Notes: generated from the letters alone by a model not told the origin. A DNA stretch of 64,000 bases from Cherax quadricarinatus (GCF_038502225.1 NW_027195370.1:1-64000); one strand, 5' to 3'. Counted from the first letter of the stretch, positions 49,851 to 61,179 are shown. A program made the numbers and translations.

Positions 49851-50537
49851 ATGATTGCCAATTTCATTGGCAACATCTAGTGGGTTTGCTATTTCAACAC
49901 CGGCAACCCGCAGAACAGGAGCCGGGTCAGAAGAATATTTACCACTCGGTTATCGTTTTTCGTCTAATGCGGCGGAGGAAGAGCAGACTGAGAGATCGAT
50001 GCAAGAGAGTGTGAGTCCGAGGATCAAAATGGGTGTGAGTACCTGTATTTAAAACATGGAGGGAGTGGGTAGTAAGAAAAGCCTCTAACTGAATGCCACA
50101 GGAATCACAGTGAGACCCCCCAGAGGAAATGATGGGCATTAAAATAGCCAAGTAACAGAAGCGGTGGCGGTAATGACGAAACAAGAAAGGCAATATCCGG
50201 AATAGATAATGCCCGAGAAGGAGAGAGATATAAAGAACAGAGCATATACCACTTATGCAAAGTGGATACGGGCTGCCGTGTAATGCAGCGAAGTACGAAC
50301 AAATAGCTGATGGTACGGAATATCAGTGCGTAGAAGAAGGGCACTTTCATTAAAGGTCCCATCAGGAAAAGGATCTGAAGAATACAATAAATTATAGCCT
50401 GAGATGGGATAGATAACAGCAGAGTGTAATTTTGGTTCCTGTAAGCAAACACCAACAGGGGAAAACTGGGAGAGTAACATCTGAAGCTCACCCCGATTAC
50501 CCCTGAGGCCGCGTATATTCCACTGTAAATAGGCCAT
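49851..50537 (-). pseudogene. I-A copy C endonuclease, half deleted, Asp motif mutated
   Basis: Start codon at 50,537: MAYLQWNIRGLRGN, GVCLQEPKLHSAV (Glu motif), YSSDPFPDGTFNESALL, then after a frameshift LLGYFNAHHFLWG near 50,145, where copy A has GDFNAHH, so the catalytic Asp is Tyr. Soon after, the sequence passes into the RT linker; the SDHFPI segment present in copies A and B is absent, indicating a deletion. ORF1 ends a few tens of bp upstream, as in copy A. Confidence 0.75.
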
Positions 50538-51843
50538 GATTGGTAATGATAAAGATACCTGAAATCCGCAGGTAAGGGTTCCTATGGACTAGAGGGGTTA
50601 GAAAAGTCCACATGCGGAGGCAGCGGAAAACGTTCAAGCAGCGAAGGAACAGTGCGCTGTGAAGAGAGGAGTTGCGCAGATGGAGGAGAGGAGAGAGAGA
50701 AGGAACAGAGGGTGGATCAGTGTCCATTGATGGCTTGGTCTCTGCAATATATTCAGAGATTGCTTGAAGTGTTTCGGAATTCAGAGACGTTGAGTGGGAG
50801 ACAATATTGGAGATGGTAGGGGGAGGATGAGTAAAGATTGGAACTGTAATGGACTGTACCAAGGTGGGGGGGGGGAAAGGGTGGAGGGAACTGGAGAAGA
50901 AGCGTGGAAGGGGACAGAAGGGGCAGAAACCTGGGAGGTGGCAGAAGAGGAAGAAACTAGGGAGGGAACAGGGGAGGAAGGTACAGTACGAGGGTGAACC
51001 TCTACACTTGTAACAGAGCCAGTGAGAGGGGAAGAACCAGGTACAGAGACAGGGAAGGTAAAATGAGGAGGTGGAAGGGAAGGAGGGGTTAAAGCACCTT
51101 TTTTGACTCCTGAGAAGTAGAGGGACGATTGGGAGGTGTCGTACGAGATCTCATCGATATTGAGGCTTGTGTTCTGGCTTGTGAGGGAGAACACGAAGAA
51201 GCGAGAACAGACTGAGGCGTTGAAGTAGGGACGTCTGAGCCTAGGACAGCAAAAGAATTAGATACAGGAGTGACTATGGGAGAGGTAACCACAGAGGAGG
51301 CTGCAGAAGATGGGACCCCAGAAGTGGTGGGAAGTTTTGAAACACGGGAATAAGAAACACGAGGTAGTCTCCCTTGGAGGCGGAGATGAGAAACTGCCAT
51401 GGCATAAGGGAGACCTTCTGCCTCTTTGAGGTAATGGATTTCCCGCTCATATAAGTAGACTTGGCAATGGCGAGAGTACGAAGGGTGAGCCTCATGACAA
51501 CTAAGGCAAGAGGGAGGTCGATTGCAAGACGTATTAGAATGGTCACAGACTGGGCATTCGGCTATAGATCTGCAATATTTCACTGGATGGCCAAATCGTC
51601 AGCAATTTCTACACTGTTGCGGTGTAGGGATCACCTTTCGAACTTGTAACCGATGTCCTGCTACATAAACTGAGGATGGGAGTTCACAGCTGTCAAAAGT
51701 TAAACGAGCCACATTGCTAGGGTATCGTCTCTGCCCACGGGCAGGAAGAACATAAGTGTCTACCTTGAGGATTGGGAGATCTTGGAGTTCCACCTGTTCA
51801 AGAATGTCATTGCCACATGTCTGGAAATTTTGTTGAACTATGG

Positions 51844-53835
51844 TAAGTAAGTAAGTAAGTTTATTCAGGTATACACAAATACAGTAACATAGAATTATCA
51901 TACATAGCAGCATATGTGTAGAGAACCTAGGATAACCCAAAAAAGTCAGACAGAGTGACTTATTTCCATTGGGGTCCTTTTACCTTATTATTATAATATA
52001 AAGGTTATAATATTTTCTTATTATTCTATAATGAAGATAACATCTTATTATCATACTAAAAAGACTATCTACTACACGAGGGTCATTAAGACTATCTACA
52101 ATACGAGGGCCATTACTAGGAATAAGGTAAAATTTACACGTATGTTAGATAAAAAATAGAAAATCATTCCCCTCCCTTTCTGTAGCTACATTCATCAGAC
52201 ACCTTTTGGCACTCTTCTTGAACTGGTTCATGCTATGACTGGCTTTGACATGTGCGGGTAGTCTGTTCCATTCCTTTATTGCTGTACAATAAAAGGTGTT
52301 TGAAGCCTGGCCAATGACTGTGGGTACTACAAAGTTGTGCTCTCTCCCCCTAGTACTATGATTGCTTTGGTTCCCAACCTTGACAAAATTGACAGCAAGA
52401 TATTCTGGACACTGTGAGCAATTTTATAAACATGATTTAGCTTCAGTTGTTTTACTCTGTCTTCAACATTCAGCATATCCAACTGCTGTAATTCATCCTG
52501 GCCTACATGTTCTCTTGGTCCCAGCCCCAGGATGAATCTTACGATTTTGTTCTGGGTGATTTGCAGTCTATCTTTCAGTTTTTTTGTCAAGGCAGAGTAC
52601 CAAGAAGAGCAAGCGTAATCCATATGGCATTGTATAAGGGCTAGACATAGGGTCCTGCGAGCCTCAGTAGGTAGACACTGTGCTTGTCTATACGGGAACT
52701 TCAGTCTGGCATTCGCTTTCTTTACTACACTGTTCCCTATCAATTCTCCTGACATGCATGGGTCAAAGGGGATTCCCAAATATTTTACTGATGAAACCAA
52801 AGTGATGGGCTCCCCATTACATTGAACATTAAAGCTATTTACCCTTCTCAGTTTATGTTTCGTGCCAAAGAGAATGGCTTCAGTTTTCCCTAGGTGTAAT
52901 GATAGTTTGTTGTCTACTAACCATTTGCTGCAGGACTCCAGTTCCAGTGTTAAAACATTAGCAATATCTTGTGGGTCTTTACCTGACACTAACAGAGCAC
53001 TGTCATCTGCATACAGTAGGAGTTTGCACTTGACACTGATAGGCATATCATTGACATAACATAAGAATAATAAGGGACCCAGAATACTACCTTGGGGAAC
53101 TCCACATGTTATCGGCAGGGGTTCTGATTCTGTTTTGTTGATTTTGACTATTTGTCTCCTGTTGCTAAGGTAGGACTTAAACCAGACTACAGAACCTATA
53201 CCGATAGCTTGAAGTTTATTACATAATATATTGTGGTTGACAGTATCGAAGGCCTTTTGCAGGTCTAAGGTTACCATACCTATGAGGTTCCCCTTTGACA
53301 TTTCAGTTCTCAGGTAATCCATCAGATTAATAAGGGAGGTGTTGGTTGAGTAGGATCTTCTAAAGCCCGATTGATAGCTATGGAGAATGTTGTTGTCATT
53401 AAGGTACTTAACTACTTGAGAATACACCGCCCTCTCTAGAATTTTAGATATTATACTGAGTATACTAACAGGCCTATAGTTGCTTACATCAGACCTACTA
53501 TTTTTCTTGAAGATAGGAGTAACTCTGGCCTCCTTGAACCCCTCCGGTACGGTATTAGTGGTGATTGATAGATTTATTATGTGAGCAATAGGGATTGACA
53601 GTTCAGAAGCACCATCTTTTAGGAACTTAGACGGGATGTTATCAGGGCCTGTGCTCTTAGTTGGGTTTAACCTGCTTAGTTCTTTTTGAATAAAGTCATG
53701 AGATACACTTACTAGTTGACAACTGTTTGGGGTTACCCCTTTATTGGTATAGTATGTTTGAAACTTATCAGAGTCTGTGTTAAAGGTATTTGATGCAGCT
53801 GGTAGTTTACTTACTAGTGTTGATGCAACAGATGT
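51844..53835 (-). mobile_element. CR1-type LINE (Rex/CR1-like), 5'-truncated, inside I-A copy C
   Basis: 1992 bp between CTATGG duplications at 51,838-51,843 and 53,836-53,841. The 3' end on the minus strand finishes with a (CTTA)n repeat (plus reading TAAGTAAGTAAGTAAG at 51,844-51,860). The I-A ORF1 sequence is continuous across it when compared with copy A at 12,040. Confidence 0.88.
52158..53835 (-). pseudogene. Reverse transcriptase of the CR1-type LINE, one frameshift
   Basis: Open from the truncated 5' edge: KSTGPDNIPSKFLKDGA, VPEGFKEARVTPIFKK, SNYRPVSILSIISKILERAV, YQSGFRRSYSTNTSLINLMD, VTLDLQKAFDTVNHNIL (catalytic Asp), CGVPQGSILGPLLFLCYVND and LLYADDSALLV (catalytic pair, about 53,010). 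Then the thumb and post-RT domain, to about 52,400. There a shift of frame is needed to reach YCTAIKEWNRLPAHVKA and the stop near 52,158. Only this one lesion is seen over about 560 codons, so the insertion is fairly young. Endonuclease is missing by truncation. Confidence 0.85.
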
Positions 53836-55182
53836 CTATGGGGTAGAATGATGGTACCACTACAAGAATTGAGGGAATGATGTTTTTCAATAGTGACAGG
53901 AACAGTATCGATATGGGAAGCATTCTGTACAGTGATGACGCGCGTACCGCTCTTAAGAGCATGAAAAGAAATATCTTTACCAACATGGCGTACGAGTGCC
54001 TTGCCAATACTGTGGTTGGAAAGATAGGCAGTAGAGGAAGTCGGTCGTAAAGTGAAGAATTTAGTCCATTGTGCATTCTGAAACTGAGCGTGGAAAGGCA
54101 GTGCAGGACGTGTTGATCTTTTCTGAGAAGAACGAGAAGGTGGAGAAGTATCATCAGCAGGTAATTGTCGTTGGTGTTTAGGCGTGGGACCAGAGTTGGT
54201 CCAACGTGGAATGGGCTGGCGACTCGAAATTTGCCGCACCATAGAGGGGGAGGCCGGAAGCATAGTCAAAGGAGAGCGGAGGTCAGATAAATCGAAGGAG
54301 TCAGTCGAGACCTCAGTACCTGAAGCGGGTGAGGAAACAGCACCGGCAAGAGGTACACAGGCATGAGGAGTGTCCGAAGAGTGGTCCAAAGACGAGGCGG
54401 GGTCAGAACGGGGTGCGGTATCAAGAAGGGGCCCGGGGGTAGCAGGTTCATGGACTAGGGCTGCCATGGTTAGGTTACTTCTTTCTTTTTGTTTCTAAGA
54501 AAAAGAAAAGAAAGAAAATAAAAATAAAAAAAAAAAGAATAAAAACAAGGGGGGACCGGGGAGGGATAGTTCCTAGGAGGAATGAAAGGGCCAGAAATCT
54601 CCCTCCACACTCAAGAGGACCTCAGCACCGCAAGTAGCGCAGATGCAGCATGGAACCCGTGCCATACCCTACCCATCATGCCAGTAAACCAGCAACCCGG
54701 GATAGCAACCTCACATTTGCCGAGCTACCTCGGTGGACAAAAGAGAGGGCAGCCGGATATCTGCCACAAAGCATACCTCCTTCGGCCACCACCCCCGGAA
54801 TCCGAAAGATGGCTTCCAGAGATACACCCGTCGCCCAAGACACACCTAAAGCCACCCTCCGGGATACCGGAGAGGGATTGGGACATCCCCAGGCAATCCA
54901 GATTCCACGGCAAACTACGCCACCGCCAAGAACCTCAACAGAATGGGATGGACCCCGGTACCCTTTCCCCTACCTAGAAACTAGCATGCCTGTGGGAAAA
55001 AATCCCAAAGGCCAAAAGGAAGGGGTGGGGAGGAAGAGGAGGAAAGGAAAAAGGGGAGGATGGGATAGGGAAGGGGGGATTCGGGTGTAATTAGGTTCTG
55101 TCTGAGGAAGGAGACCGACAGGTCTAGTTCCTCAGACCAAGAGCCTCTTCACCACAACAAGGAGCCCCCCCTTAAAGAGGTG
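53836..55182 (-). other. I-A copy C ORF1 N-terminus and 5' UTR
   Basis: 54,468-55,182 is the untranslated leader, aligned with 12,655-13,366. It ends in the AAGAGCCTCTTCACC stretch and C-run shared by all three copies, which fixes the 5' terminus of the family. Confidence 0.7.
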
Positions 55183-55188
55183 TGTGTA

Positions 55189-55369
55189 TGTAAAACTTTA
55201 ATGTAATACTATCTATAAAATTTATTTTTTGTGAATATTTTTGGGTTTCTGGAACGGGTTAATTGTATTTCCATTATTTCTCATGGGAAATATTGCTTTG
55301 CCTTTCAAACTTTTCGACTTCAGAACTAGCTCCTGGAATGGATTAAGTTCGAAATTTGAGGTTGCTCTG
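55189..55369 (+). mobile_element. Tigger T1 right end
   Basis: TATAAAATTTATTTTTTGTG, TTTTTGGGTTTCTGGAACGG and GAACTAGCTCCTGGAATGG match T2 at 57,965-58,125. This is the far side of T1 across the I-A insertion. Confidence 0.85.
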
Positions 55370-55371
55370 TA

Positions 55372-55759
55372 TAGGTGAAGACATGATGACTGTGGCCACA
55401 GCAGTGGTGATGATGGCAGCATCCACAGTGGTGGTGGTGGTGGCAGCCAGGTGCCCCACTCTATGATGCTGCCTTCTTCATAGTTTCTAATCGCTTCTTG
55501 CCGATTGTATGCAAATACTGTCCCTTTGGGTGAGGCATTGTATAAGAAATTTGTAGAATGTAAGACAAAATTATGCATCCCAAGGGTCTGCTCAGGTCAC
55601 TCAGAGCGGCATCATACATCCTCTTCCTTTTGACTGAGACAGCCGTGGTCGTAGCAACTGTACCTACAGCCACCCAGAGGGTTACCAATTTCTATTTTGA
55701 AGCATTTGGCACAAAAATATGAAAAATGTCTAAAAATGACAACATTATTATTACTATTA
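55372..55759. other. Unassigned 390 bp between two Tigger copies
   Basis: Contains a short (GGT)n-like block near 55,430. A minus-strand frame is open but matches nothing I recognise. Possibly unique host sequence. Confidence 0.35.
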
Positions 55760-56037
55760 TACAGTGGAACTTCAAAAATCGAATGTATCAAATACAGAAC
55801 ATTTCGAAAATAAGACCATTTTTTCGGACAAACTGTGTCCCAATTATCGAACGTGCCCCTAATTTCGGACTGCCAGGTACGGGACCTGTCTGCTGGCCCG
55901 CTCTGTCTGCGTCCCCGCGCAGGCACCATGAGCAGTCTAGCTTTGTTTATGCGAACACTAACCTGCGCTCTCATTCACACATATTTTACGATTACTTCGT
56001 TGTGTTTAGTGCTTGTGGGACTGTGAAATAAGCTGCC

Positions 56038-57822
56038 ATGGGCCCAAAGAAACTTGCTAGTGGTACCACTGTGGTAAAGAAAGTGAGAAACACCATAGAT
56101 GTGAAGAAGGAAATAATACAGAAGTATGAGAGTGGTGTGGGACTTGTTGAGCTTGCCAGGATGTATGGGAAAAACAAGTCAACCATCGGTTCTATCCTGG
56201 CAAAGAAAGAACAAATCAAGGAAGCTGATGTTGCGAAAGATGTTAATATGCTAACCAAAAAAAGACCACAAATAGTTGAAGAGGTTGAGAAGTTGTTGCT
56301 GGTGTGGATCAAGGATAAAGAGATTGCAGGTGAGAGTGTTTCAGAGACGATTATTTGCGAAAAGGCAAGGAAGTTGCATGCCGATCTGGTACAGAAAACT
56401 CCAGGAACCAGTGCTGATAGTGAATTTAAGGCCAGCAGAGGCTGGTTTGACAGATTTAAGAAGCGTAGTGGCATACACAATGTTGTAAGACATGGTGAGG
56501 CAGCCAGTTCACACAAACGGGCGGCTGAGAAGTTTGTACAGGAGTTTAAGGGGTACATAGACAGTGAAGAATTCATACCTGAACAAGTGTTTAATTGTGA
56601 CGAAACAGGCTTGTTTGGGAGAGAATGCCAAAAAGGACCTTCATCACACAGGAGGAAAAGGCACTGCCAGGACACAAGCCTATGAAAGACAGGCTTACTC
56701 TTTTATTCTGTGCTAATGCTAGTGGTGATTTTAAAGTGAAGCCTTTACTTGTGTATCATTCAGAAAATCCCAGTGTGTTTAAGAAAAACAATGTCTTTAA
56801 GAACAAGTTATGTGTCTTGTGGAAAGCTAATCATAAGGCATGGGTCACAAGGCAAATTCTCAAAGAGTGGGTCTGTAAAGTGTTTGGCCCCAGTATGAAA
56901 AAATACCTCCAGGAAAAGAAATTGCCACTCAAGTGCCTCCTGTTAATGGACAATGCTCCTGCTCATCCTCCAAACTTATTAGACCTCTTGTCTAAGGAAT
57001 TCAGTTTTATAAAAGTGAAGTTCTTGCCTCCTAACACCACCTCTCCTCCAGCCCATGGACCAGCAGGTCATTTCTAACTTCAAAAAACTACACAAAAGCA
57101 GTGTTTGAAAAGTGCTTTGAAGTGACCACAGACACTAAGTTGACCCTAAGAGAGTTCTGGAGGAATCACTTCAACATCTACAACTCCATAAGCCTTATAG
57201 GTAAGGCTTGGGAGGGAGTGACTTCCAGGACTTTAAACTCTGCTTGGAGACAATTATGGCCAGATTGTGTCCAAAAGAGGGATTTTGAAGGGTTTAAGGA
57301 TGACCCTGACCCTGCTGACCCTCTGCCTGCTGTGGACTCTATTGTGGCATTGGGGAACACCCTGAGGGTGGAGGTGAGTGGAGAGGATGTGGAAGTGTTG
57401 GTGGAGGACCACAGGGAAGAGCTAACCACTGAAGAGCTGGAAGAGCTTCATCTGGAACAGCATCAGACCACAGCTGAGGAACTTGCTTCAGAGGAGGAGG
57501 AAGGGGGAGTGGATGAGGTGCCTTCTTCAAAGATTAAGGAGATTTGTGCCAAGTGGAATGATGTCCAAATGTTTGTGCAGAAGTACCACCCTGAGCAAGC
57601 TGAAACCTTTGCAACAAGTTCAGTGACAGAACCATGTCCCATTTTAGGGAAATGTTAAAGAGGCACCAGAAACAGAAGACTGTGGACAGTTATTTTGTGA
57701 GACAGGGGTCCAGTGACTCTCAAGCTGGTCCTAGTGGCATTAAAAGACAGAGAAGGGAAATAACCCCAGAGAGGGCTTTACCTGAAGTCCTCATGGAGGG
57801 GGATTCTCCTTCTAAACACTAA
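56038..57822 (+). pseudogene. Tigger T2 transposase, frameshifted
   Basis: ATG at 56,038 (context GCCATGG). CENP-B-type N-terminal helix-turn-helix (residues about 15-65), second DNA-binding domain (VEKLLLVWIKDKEIAGESVS, ASRGWFDRFKKRSGIH), then the DDE domain: VFNCDETGLF (first Asp, about 56,598), ITQEEKALPGHK, LLVYHSENP, LLLMDNAPAH (second Asp, about 56,944), FLPPNTTS, and LTLREFWRNHFN. An acidic tail ends in KIKEICAKWNDVQ and SSDSQAGPSGIKR. Frameshifts fall near 56,620, 57,050, 57,090 and 57,640. It resembles TIGD1-like transposases that cut and paste at TA. Confidence 0.9.
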
Positions 57823-57890
57823 CCCCAACTCCCTCTCTCCTCCTCCCTATCTTCCAGATGCCATCACCAATCTTCAATAAAGGTAAGTAA
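57822..57890 (+). promoter_or_regulatory. Exon-like cassette in Tigger T2 3' region
   Basis: Same arrangement as in T1 at 47,021-47,079: pyrimidine-rich tract, TATCTTCCAG, 25 bp from ATGCCATC to AATAAAG, then GTAAGTAAAA. The AATAAA inside could serve as the polyadenylation signal of the transposase mRNA. Confidence 0.5.
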
Positions 57891-58129
57891 AAATGTTATT
57901 TTATATGTATTACTATACATAATTAAAAACTATAGTATTTGTTGTATGTAAAACTGTAATTAATCTCTATAAAATGTATTTTTTGTGTGAATATTTTTGG
58001 GTTTCTGGAATGGATTAATTGTATTTCCATTATTTCTTATGGGAAATATTGCTTCAAATTTCAGACTTTTCGAATTTAGAACTAGCTCCTGGAACGGATT
58101 AAGTTCGATTTTTGAGGTTCCACTGTATT

Positions 58130-58690
58130 GTATTAATATTATTATTATTAGTATTATAATTATTATTATTAATTTAGGGAACTGGAACACAGATCTAATT
58201 CCATAGATCAAGAACCCATCACCACGTACATACTAATAATAATAATAATTATAATAATAATAATACAATGTAATAATAATAATTATAATAATACAATGTA
58301 ATAATAATAATTATAATAATAATAATACAGTGGACCCCCGGTTAACGATATTTTTTCATTCCAGAAGTATGTTCAGGTGCCAGTACTGACCGAATTTGTT
58401 CCCATAAGGAATATTGTGAAGTAGATTAGTCCATTTCAGACCCCCAAACATACATGTACAAACGCACTTACATAAATACACTTACATAATTGGTCGCATT
58501 GGGAGGTGATCATTATGCAGGGGTCCACTGTACAATGTAATAATAATAATTATAATAATAATACAATGTAATAATAATAATAACATTAATGAGAAACTTC
58601 AAAAGGCTCCCAGTAGTTGGCACCACTATCAGCAAAACATTGGTAACCACTACTAGTATACTTTTCACCTGTCTAGACTTAAGTAGTTTA
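58130..58690. repeat. (AAT)n/(ATT)n microsatellite field
   Basis: Several runs of AAT/ATT trinucleotides (58,135-58,175, 58,230-58,325, 58,533-58,585) interrupted by a MITE. A 60-bp piece near 58,178-58,225 (AGATCTAATTCCATAGATCA) is reminiscent of the I-A LINE 5' end. Confidence 0.8.
58328..58530. mobile_element. 203-bp MITE with CAGTGGACCCCC ends, copy 1
   Basis: TA-flanked. Left end CAGTGGACCCCCGGTTAACG; the complement of the right end is CAGTGGACCCCTGCATAATG. No coding capacity. The ends resemble those of Tigger copies T3 and T4. Confidence 0.9.
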
Positions 58691-58696
58691 TTAGTA

Positions 58697-59405
58697 CAGT
58701 GGACCCCCAACCAACAAAGGCATTGTCTAACGATAAATTTGACTAACGAAGCGTATGAGCGTAAAAATTTTGGCCTGACCAACGATGAAAAACTCGACCA
58801 ACATGATTCGTCCCGAACATGTCCACGTGTCTCGTCTGGCCTGAGTGCACCTTAGCTGCTCTGCCTTCAGTTAGTGTGCCAGTGTTTACAAGCCAGTGCG
58901 GTCGCTTCCACGCATACATTCGGTACATTTTGTATTATTCCAGTGCTTTTAGTTCTTGTAACTGCTAAATAAGCCACCATGGGCCCAAAGAAAGCTTCTA
59001 GTGCCCTGTGGTAAAAAGGGTGAGAATTACAATTGAAATGAAGATCATCACAAAGGATGAAACTGGAGTGTATGTCTCCGAGCTGGACAGGTTGTATAAC
59101 AAACCCCAATCAACCATTGCTACTATCTTGGCCAACAGAAAGGCAATCAAGGAAGCTGTTGTTGCAAAAGGTGCAAGTATGTTTTCAAAACATAAATGGC
59201 AAATACTCGAAGATGTTGAGACTGTTATTTGTGTGGATAAACAAAAAACAGATATCAGGAGATAGCATCTCTCAAGCGATCGTATGTGAAAAGGCAAGGC
59301 AGTTGCATGACGATTTAATTAAAAAAATGCCTGCAACTAGTGGTGATGCGAGTGAATTTAAGGCCAGCAAAGGATGTTTGAGAGATTTAAGAATCGTAGT
59401 TACAT
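58697..59405 (+). mobile_element. Tigger/pogo copy T3, 5' fragment
   Basis: Starts CAGTGGACCCCCAACCAAC after TA at 58,695-58,696. Carries the first part of a transposase, then is cut by the RTE LINE at about 59,406. No continuation was found on the far side. Confidence 0.8.
58979..59405 (+). pseudogene. Tigger T3 transposase N-terminal fragment
   Basis: ATG at 58,979 reads MGPKKASSA, then a small deletion causes a stop. In other frames VRITIEMK, ELDRLYNKPQSTIATILANR and KAIKEAVVAKG, then LFVWINKKQISGDSISQAIV, EKARQLHDDLIKKMPATSG and EFKASKG. It is closer to T4 than to T1 or T2 (ANRKAIKEAV, KMPATS). Catalytic domain absent. Confidence 0.8.
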
Positions 59406-59423
59406 AAACTGTAAAAATTAAAG

Positions 59424-60714
59424 AGGAATAAGTTTACTGAGTATACCAGGAAAAGTGTACGGTAGGGTTATAATTGAAAGAATTAGAGGTAAGACAGAAT
59501 GTAGGATTGCGGATGAGCAAGGAGGTTTCAGAGTGGGTAGGGGATATGTAGATCAAGTGTTTACATTGAAGCATATATGTGAACAGTATTTAGATAAAGG
59601 TAGGGAAGTTTTTATTGCATTTATGGATTATGAAAAGGCATATGATAGAGTGGATAGAGGAGCAATGTGGCAGATGTTGCAAGTATATGGAATAGGTGGT
59701 AAGTTATTAAATGCTGTAAAGAGTTTTTATGAGGATAGTGAGGCTCAGGTTAGGGTGTGTAGAAGAGAGGGAGACTACTTCCCGGTAAAAGTAGGTCTTA
59801 GACAGGGATGTGTAATGTCACCATGGTTGTTTAATATATTTATAGATGGGGTTGTAAAGGAAGTAAATGCTAGGGTGTTCGGGAGAGGGGTGGGATTAAA
59901 TTTTGGGGAATCAAATTCAAAATGGGAATTGACACAGTTACTTTTTGCTGATGATACTGTGCTTATGGGAGATTCTAAAGAAAAATTGCAAAGGTTAGTG
60001 GATGAGTTTGGGAATGTGTGTAAAGGTAGAAAGTTGAAAGTGAACATAGAAAAGAGTAAGGTGATGAGGGTATCAAATGATTTAGATAAAGAAAAATTGG
60101 ATATCAAATTGGGGAGGAGGAGTATGGAAGAAGTGAATGTTTTCAGATACTTGGGAGATGACGTGTCGGCAGATGGATTTATGAAGGATGAGGTTAATCA
60201 CAGAATTGACGAGGGAAAAAAGGTGAGTGGTGCGTTGAGGTATATGTGGAGTCAAAAAACGTTATCTATGGAAGCAAAGAAGGTAATGTATGAAAGTATA
60301 GTAGTACCAACACTCTTATATGGGTGTGAAGCTTGGGTGGTAAATGCAGCAGCGAGGAGACGGTTGGAGGCAGTGGAGATGTCCTGTTTAAAGGCAATGT
60401 GTGGTGTAAATATTATGCAGAAAATTCGGAGTGTGGAAATTAGGAAAAGGTGTGGAGTTAATAAAAGTATTAGTCAGAGGGCAGAAGAGGGGTTGTTGAG
60501 GTGGTTTGGTCATTTAGAGAGAATGGATCAAAGTAGAATGATATGGAAAGCATATAAATCTATAGGGGAAGGAAGGCGGGATTGGGGTCGTCCTCGAAAG
60601 GGTTGGAGAGAGGGGGTAAAGGAGGTTTTGTGGGCAAGGGGCTTGGATTTCCAGCAAGCGTGTGTGAGCGTGTTAGATAGGAGTGAATGGAGACGAATGG
60701 TACTTGGGACCTGA
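59424..60714 (+). CDS. RTE-type reverse transcriptase, 5'-truncated but open
   Basis: About 425 codons without a stop. Reads GISLLSIPGKVYGR, ADEQGGFRVGRGYVDQVF, FMDYEKAYDRVDRGAMWQ (first catalytic Asp), VGLRQGCVMSPWLFNIFIDG and QLLFADDTVLMG (catalytic pair, about 59,947). Then VFRYLGDDVSADG, PTLLYGCEAWVVNAAARRR and the RTE-typical end LLRWFGHLERM and GRPRKGWREGV. A stop lies just upstream where NYRG is expected, at the truncation edge. No endonuclease. The enzyme would prime from a chromosomal nick; as a truncated copy it is probably not expressed. Confidence 0.85.
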
Positions 60715-60977
60715 CGATCTGTTGGAGTGTGAGCAGGGTAATATTTAGTGAAGGGATTCAGGGAAACCGGTTATTTTCATATAGTCGGACTTGAGTCCTG
60801 GAAATGGGAAGTACAATGCCTGCACTTTAAAGGAGGGGTTTGAGATATTGGCAGTTTGGAGGGATATGTTGTGTATCTTTACATGTGTATGTTTCTAAAC
60901 TGTTGTATTCTGAGCACCTCTGCAAAAACAGTGATAATGTGTGAGTGTGGTGAAAGTGTTGAATGATGATGAAAGTA

Positions 60978-61179
60978 CAGTGGACCCCCGGTTAACGATA
61001 TTTTTTCACTCCATAAGTATGTTCAGGTGCCAGTACTGACCGAATTTATTCCCATAAGGAATATTGTGAAGTAGATTATTCCTTTCAGACCCCCAAACAT
61101 ACACGTACAAACGCACTTACATAAATACACTTACATAATTGGTCGCATTTGGAGGTAATCGTTATGCGGGGGTCCACTG
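60978..61179. mobile_element. 202-bp MITE with CAGTGGACCCCC ends, copy 2
   Basis: TA-flanked, nearly identical to copy 1 at 58,328-58,530. It lies in the RTE 3' UTR, so it is younger than that LINE. Confidence 0.9.

Larger units (their letters stand above)
50538..54467 (-). pseudogene. I-A copy C ORF1, interrupted by a CR1-type LINE
   Basis: Start codon at 54,467 (MAALVHEPATPGPLLD). The N-terminal part runs to about 53,836, then resumes beyond the inserted LINE at 51,843: FQTCGNDILEQVELQDLPIL, the zinc-knuckle region (first motif weakened by a frameshift near 51,590, then CPVCDHSNTSC and CLSCHEAHPSYSRHC) and a Ser/Pro-rich tail ending near 50,545. Frameshifts occur near 54,000, 51,590 and 51,130. 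Same role as in copy A: binding of LINE RNA. Confidence 0.75.
47147..55182 (-). mobile_element. I-A family I-group LINE, copy C, inserted in Tigger T1
   Basis: The most complete I-A copy, with TGTGTA duplications at 47,141-47,146 and 55,183-55,188. On the minus strand: 5' UTR, ORF1, endonuclease, RT, RNase H, and a 3' end GGCTTAGCGCTTCTTTTTTA followed by (TAA)n-type repeats. It contains a CR1-type LINE at 51,844-53,835. All ORFs carry frameshifts or stops. Confidence 0.88.
45678..55369 (+). mobile_element. Tigger/pogo copy T1, internally deleted and split by an 8-kb LINE
   Basis: TA at 45,676-45,677 and 55,370-55,371. The left end CAGTGGAACCTCGGCTTACG and the complement of the right end CAGAGCAACCTCAAATTTCG are degraded inverted repeats. 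The element sequence stops at 47,146 and resumes at 55,183 with the LINE target duplication TGTGTA on both sides. The transposase is reduced by an internal deletion. Confidence 0.8.
55762..58125 (+). mobile_element. Tigger/pogo copy T2, full length
   Basis: 2364 bp between TA at 55,760-55,761 and 58,126-58,127. Terminal repeats of 22 bp with one mismatch: CAGTGGAACTTCAAAAATCG left, CAGTGGAACCTCAAAAATCG as complement of the right end. It holds a complete but frameshifted transposase and a 3' region with an AATAAA. Confidence 0.92.

Noticed and set aside
52862..53059. Small plus-strand frame inside the CR1-type LINE
   Set aside because: Complement of RT coding sequence; no domain of its own.
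55222..55578. Minus-strand frame spanning the Tigger T1 end and the unassigned 390 bp
   Set aside because: It crosses the transposon border at 55,369 and shows no recognisable domain, so it is not a host exon on present evidence.
58139..58325. Regular AAT/ATT arrays considered as a CRISPR-like array or satellite
   Set aside because: Simple trinucleotide microsatellites; no spacer-repeat alternation.
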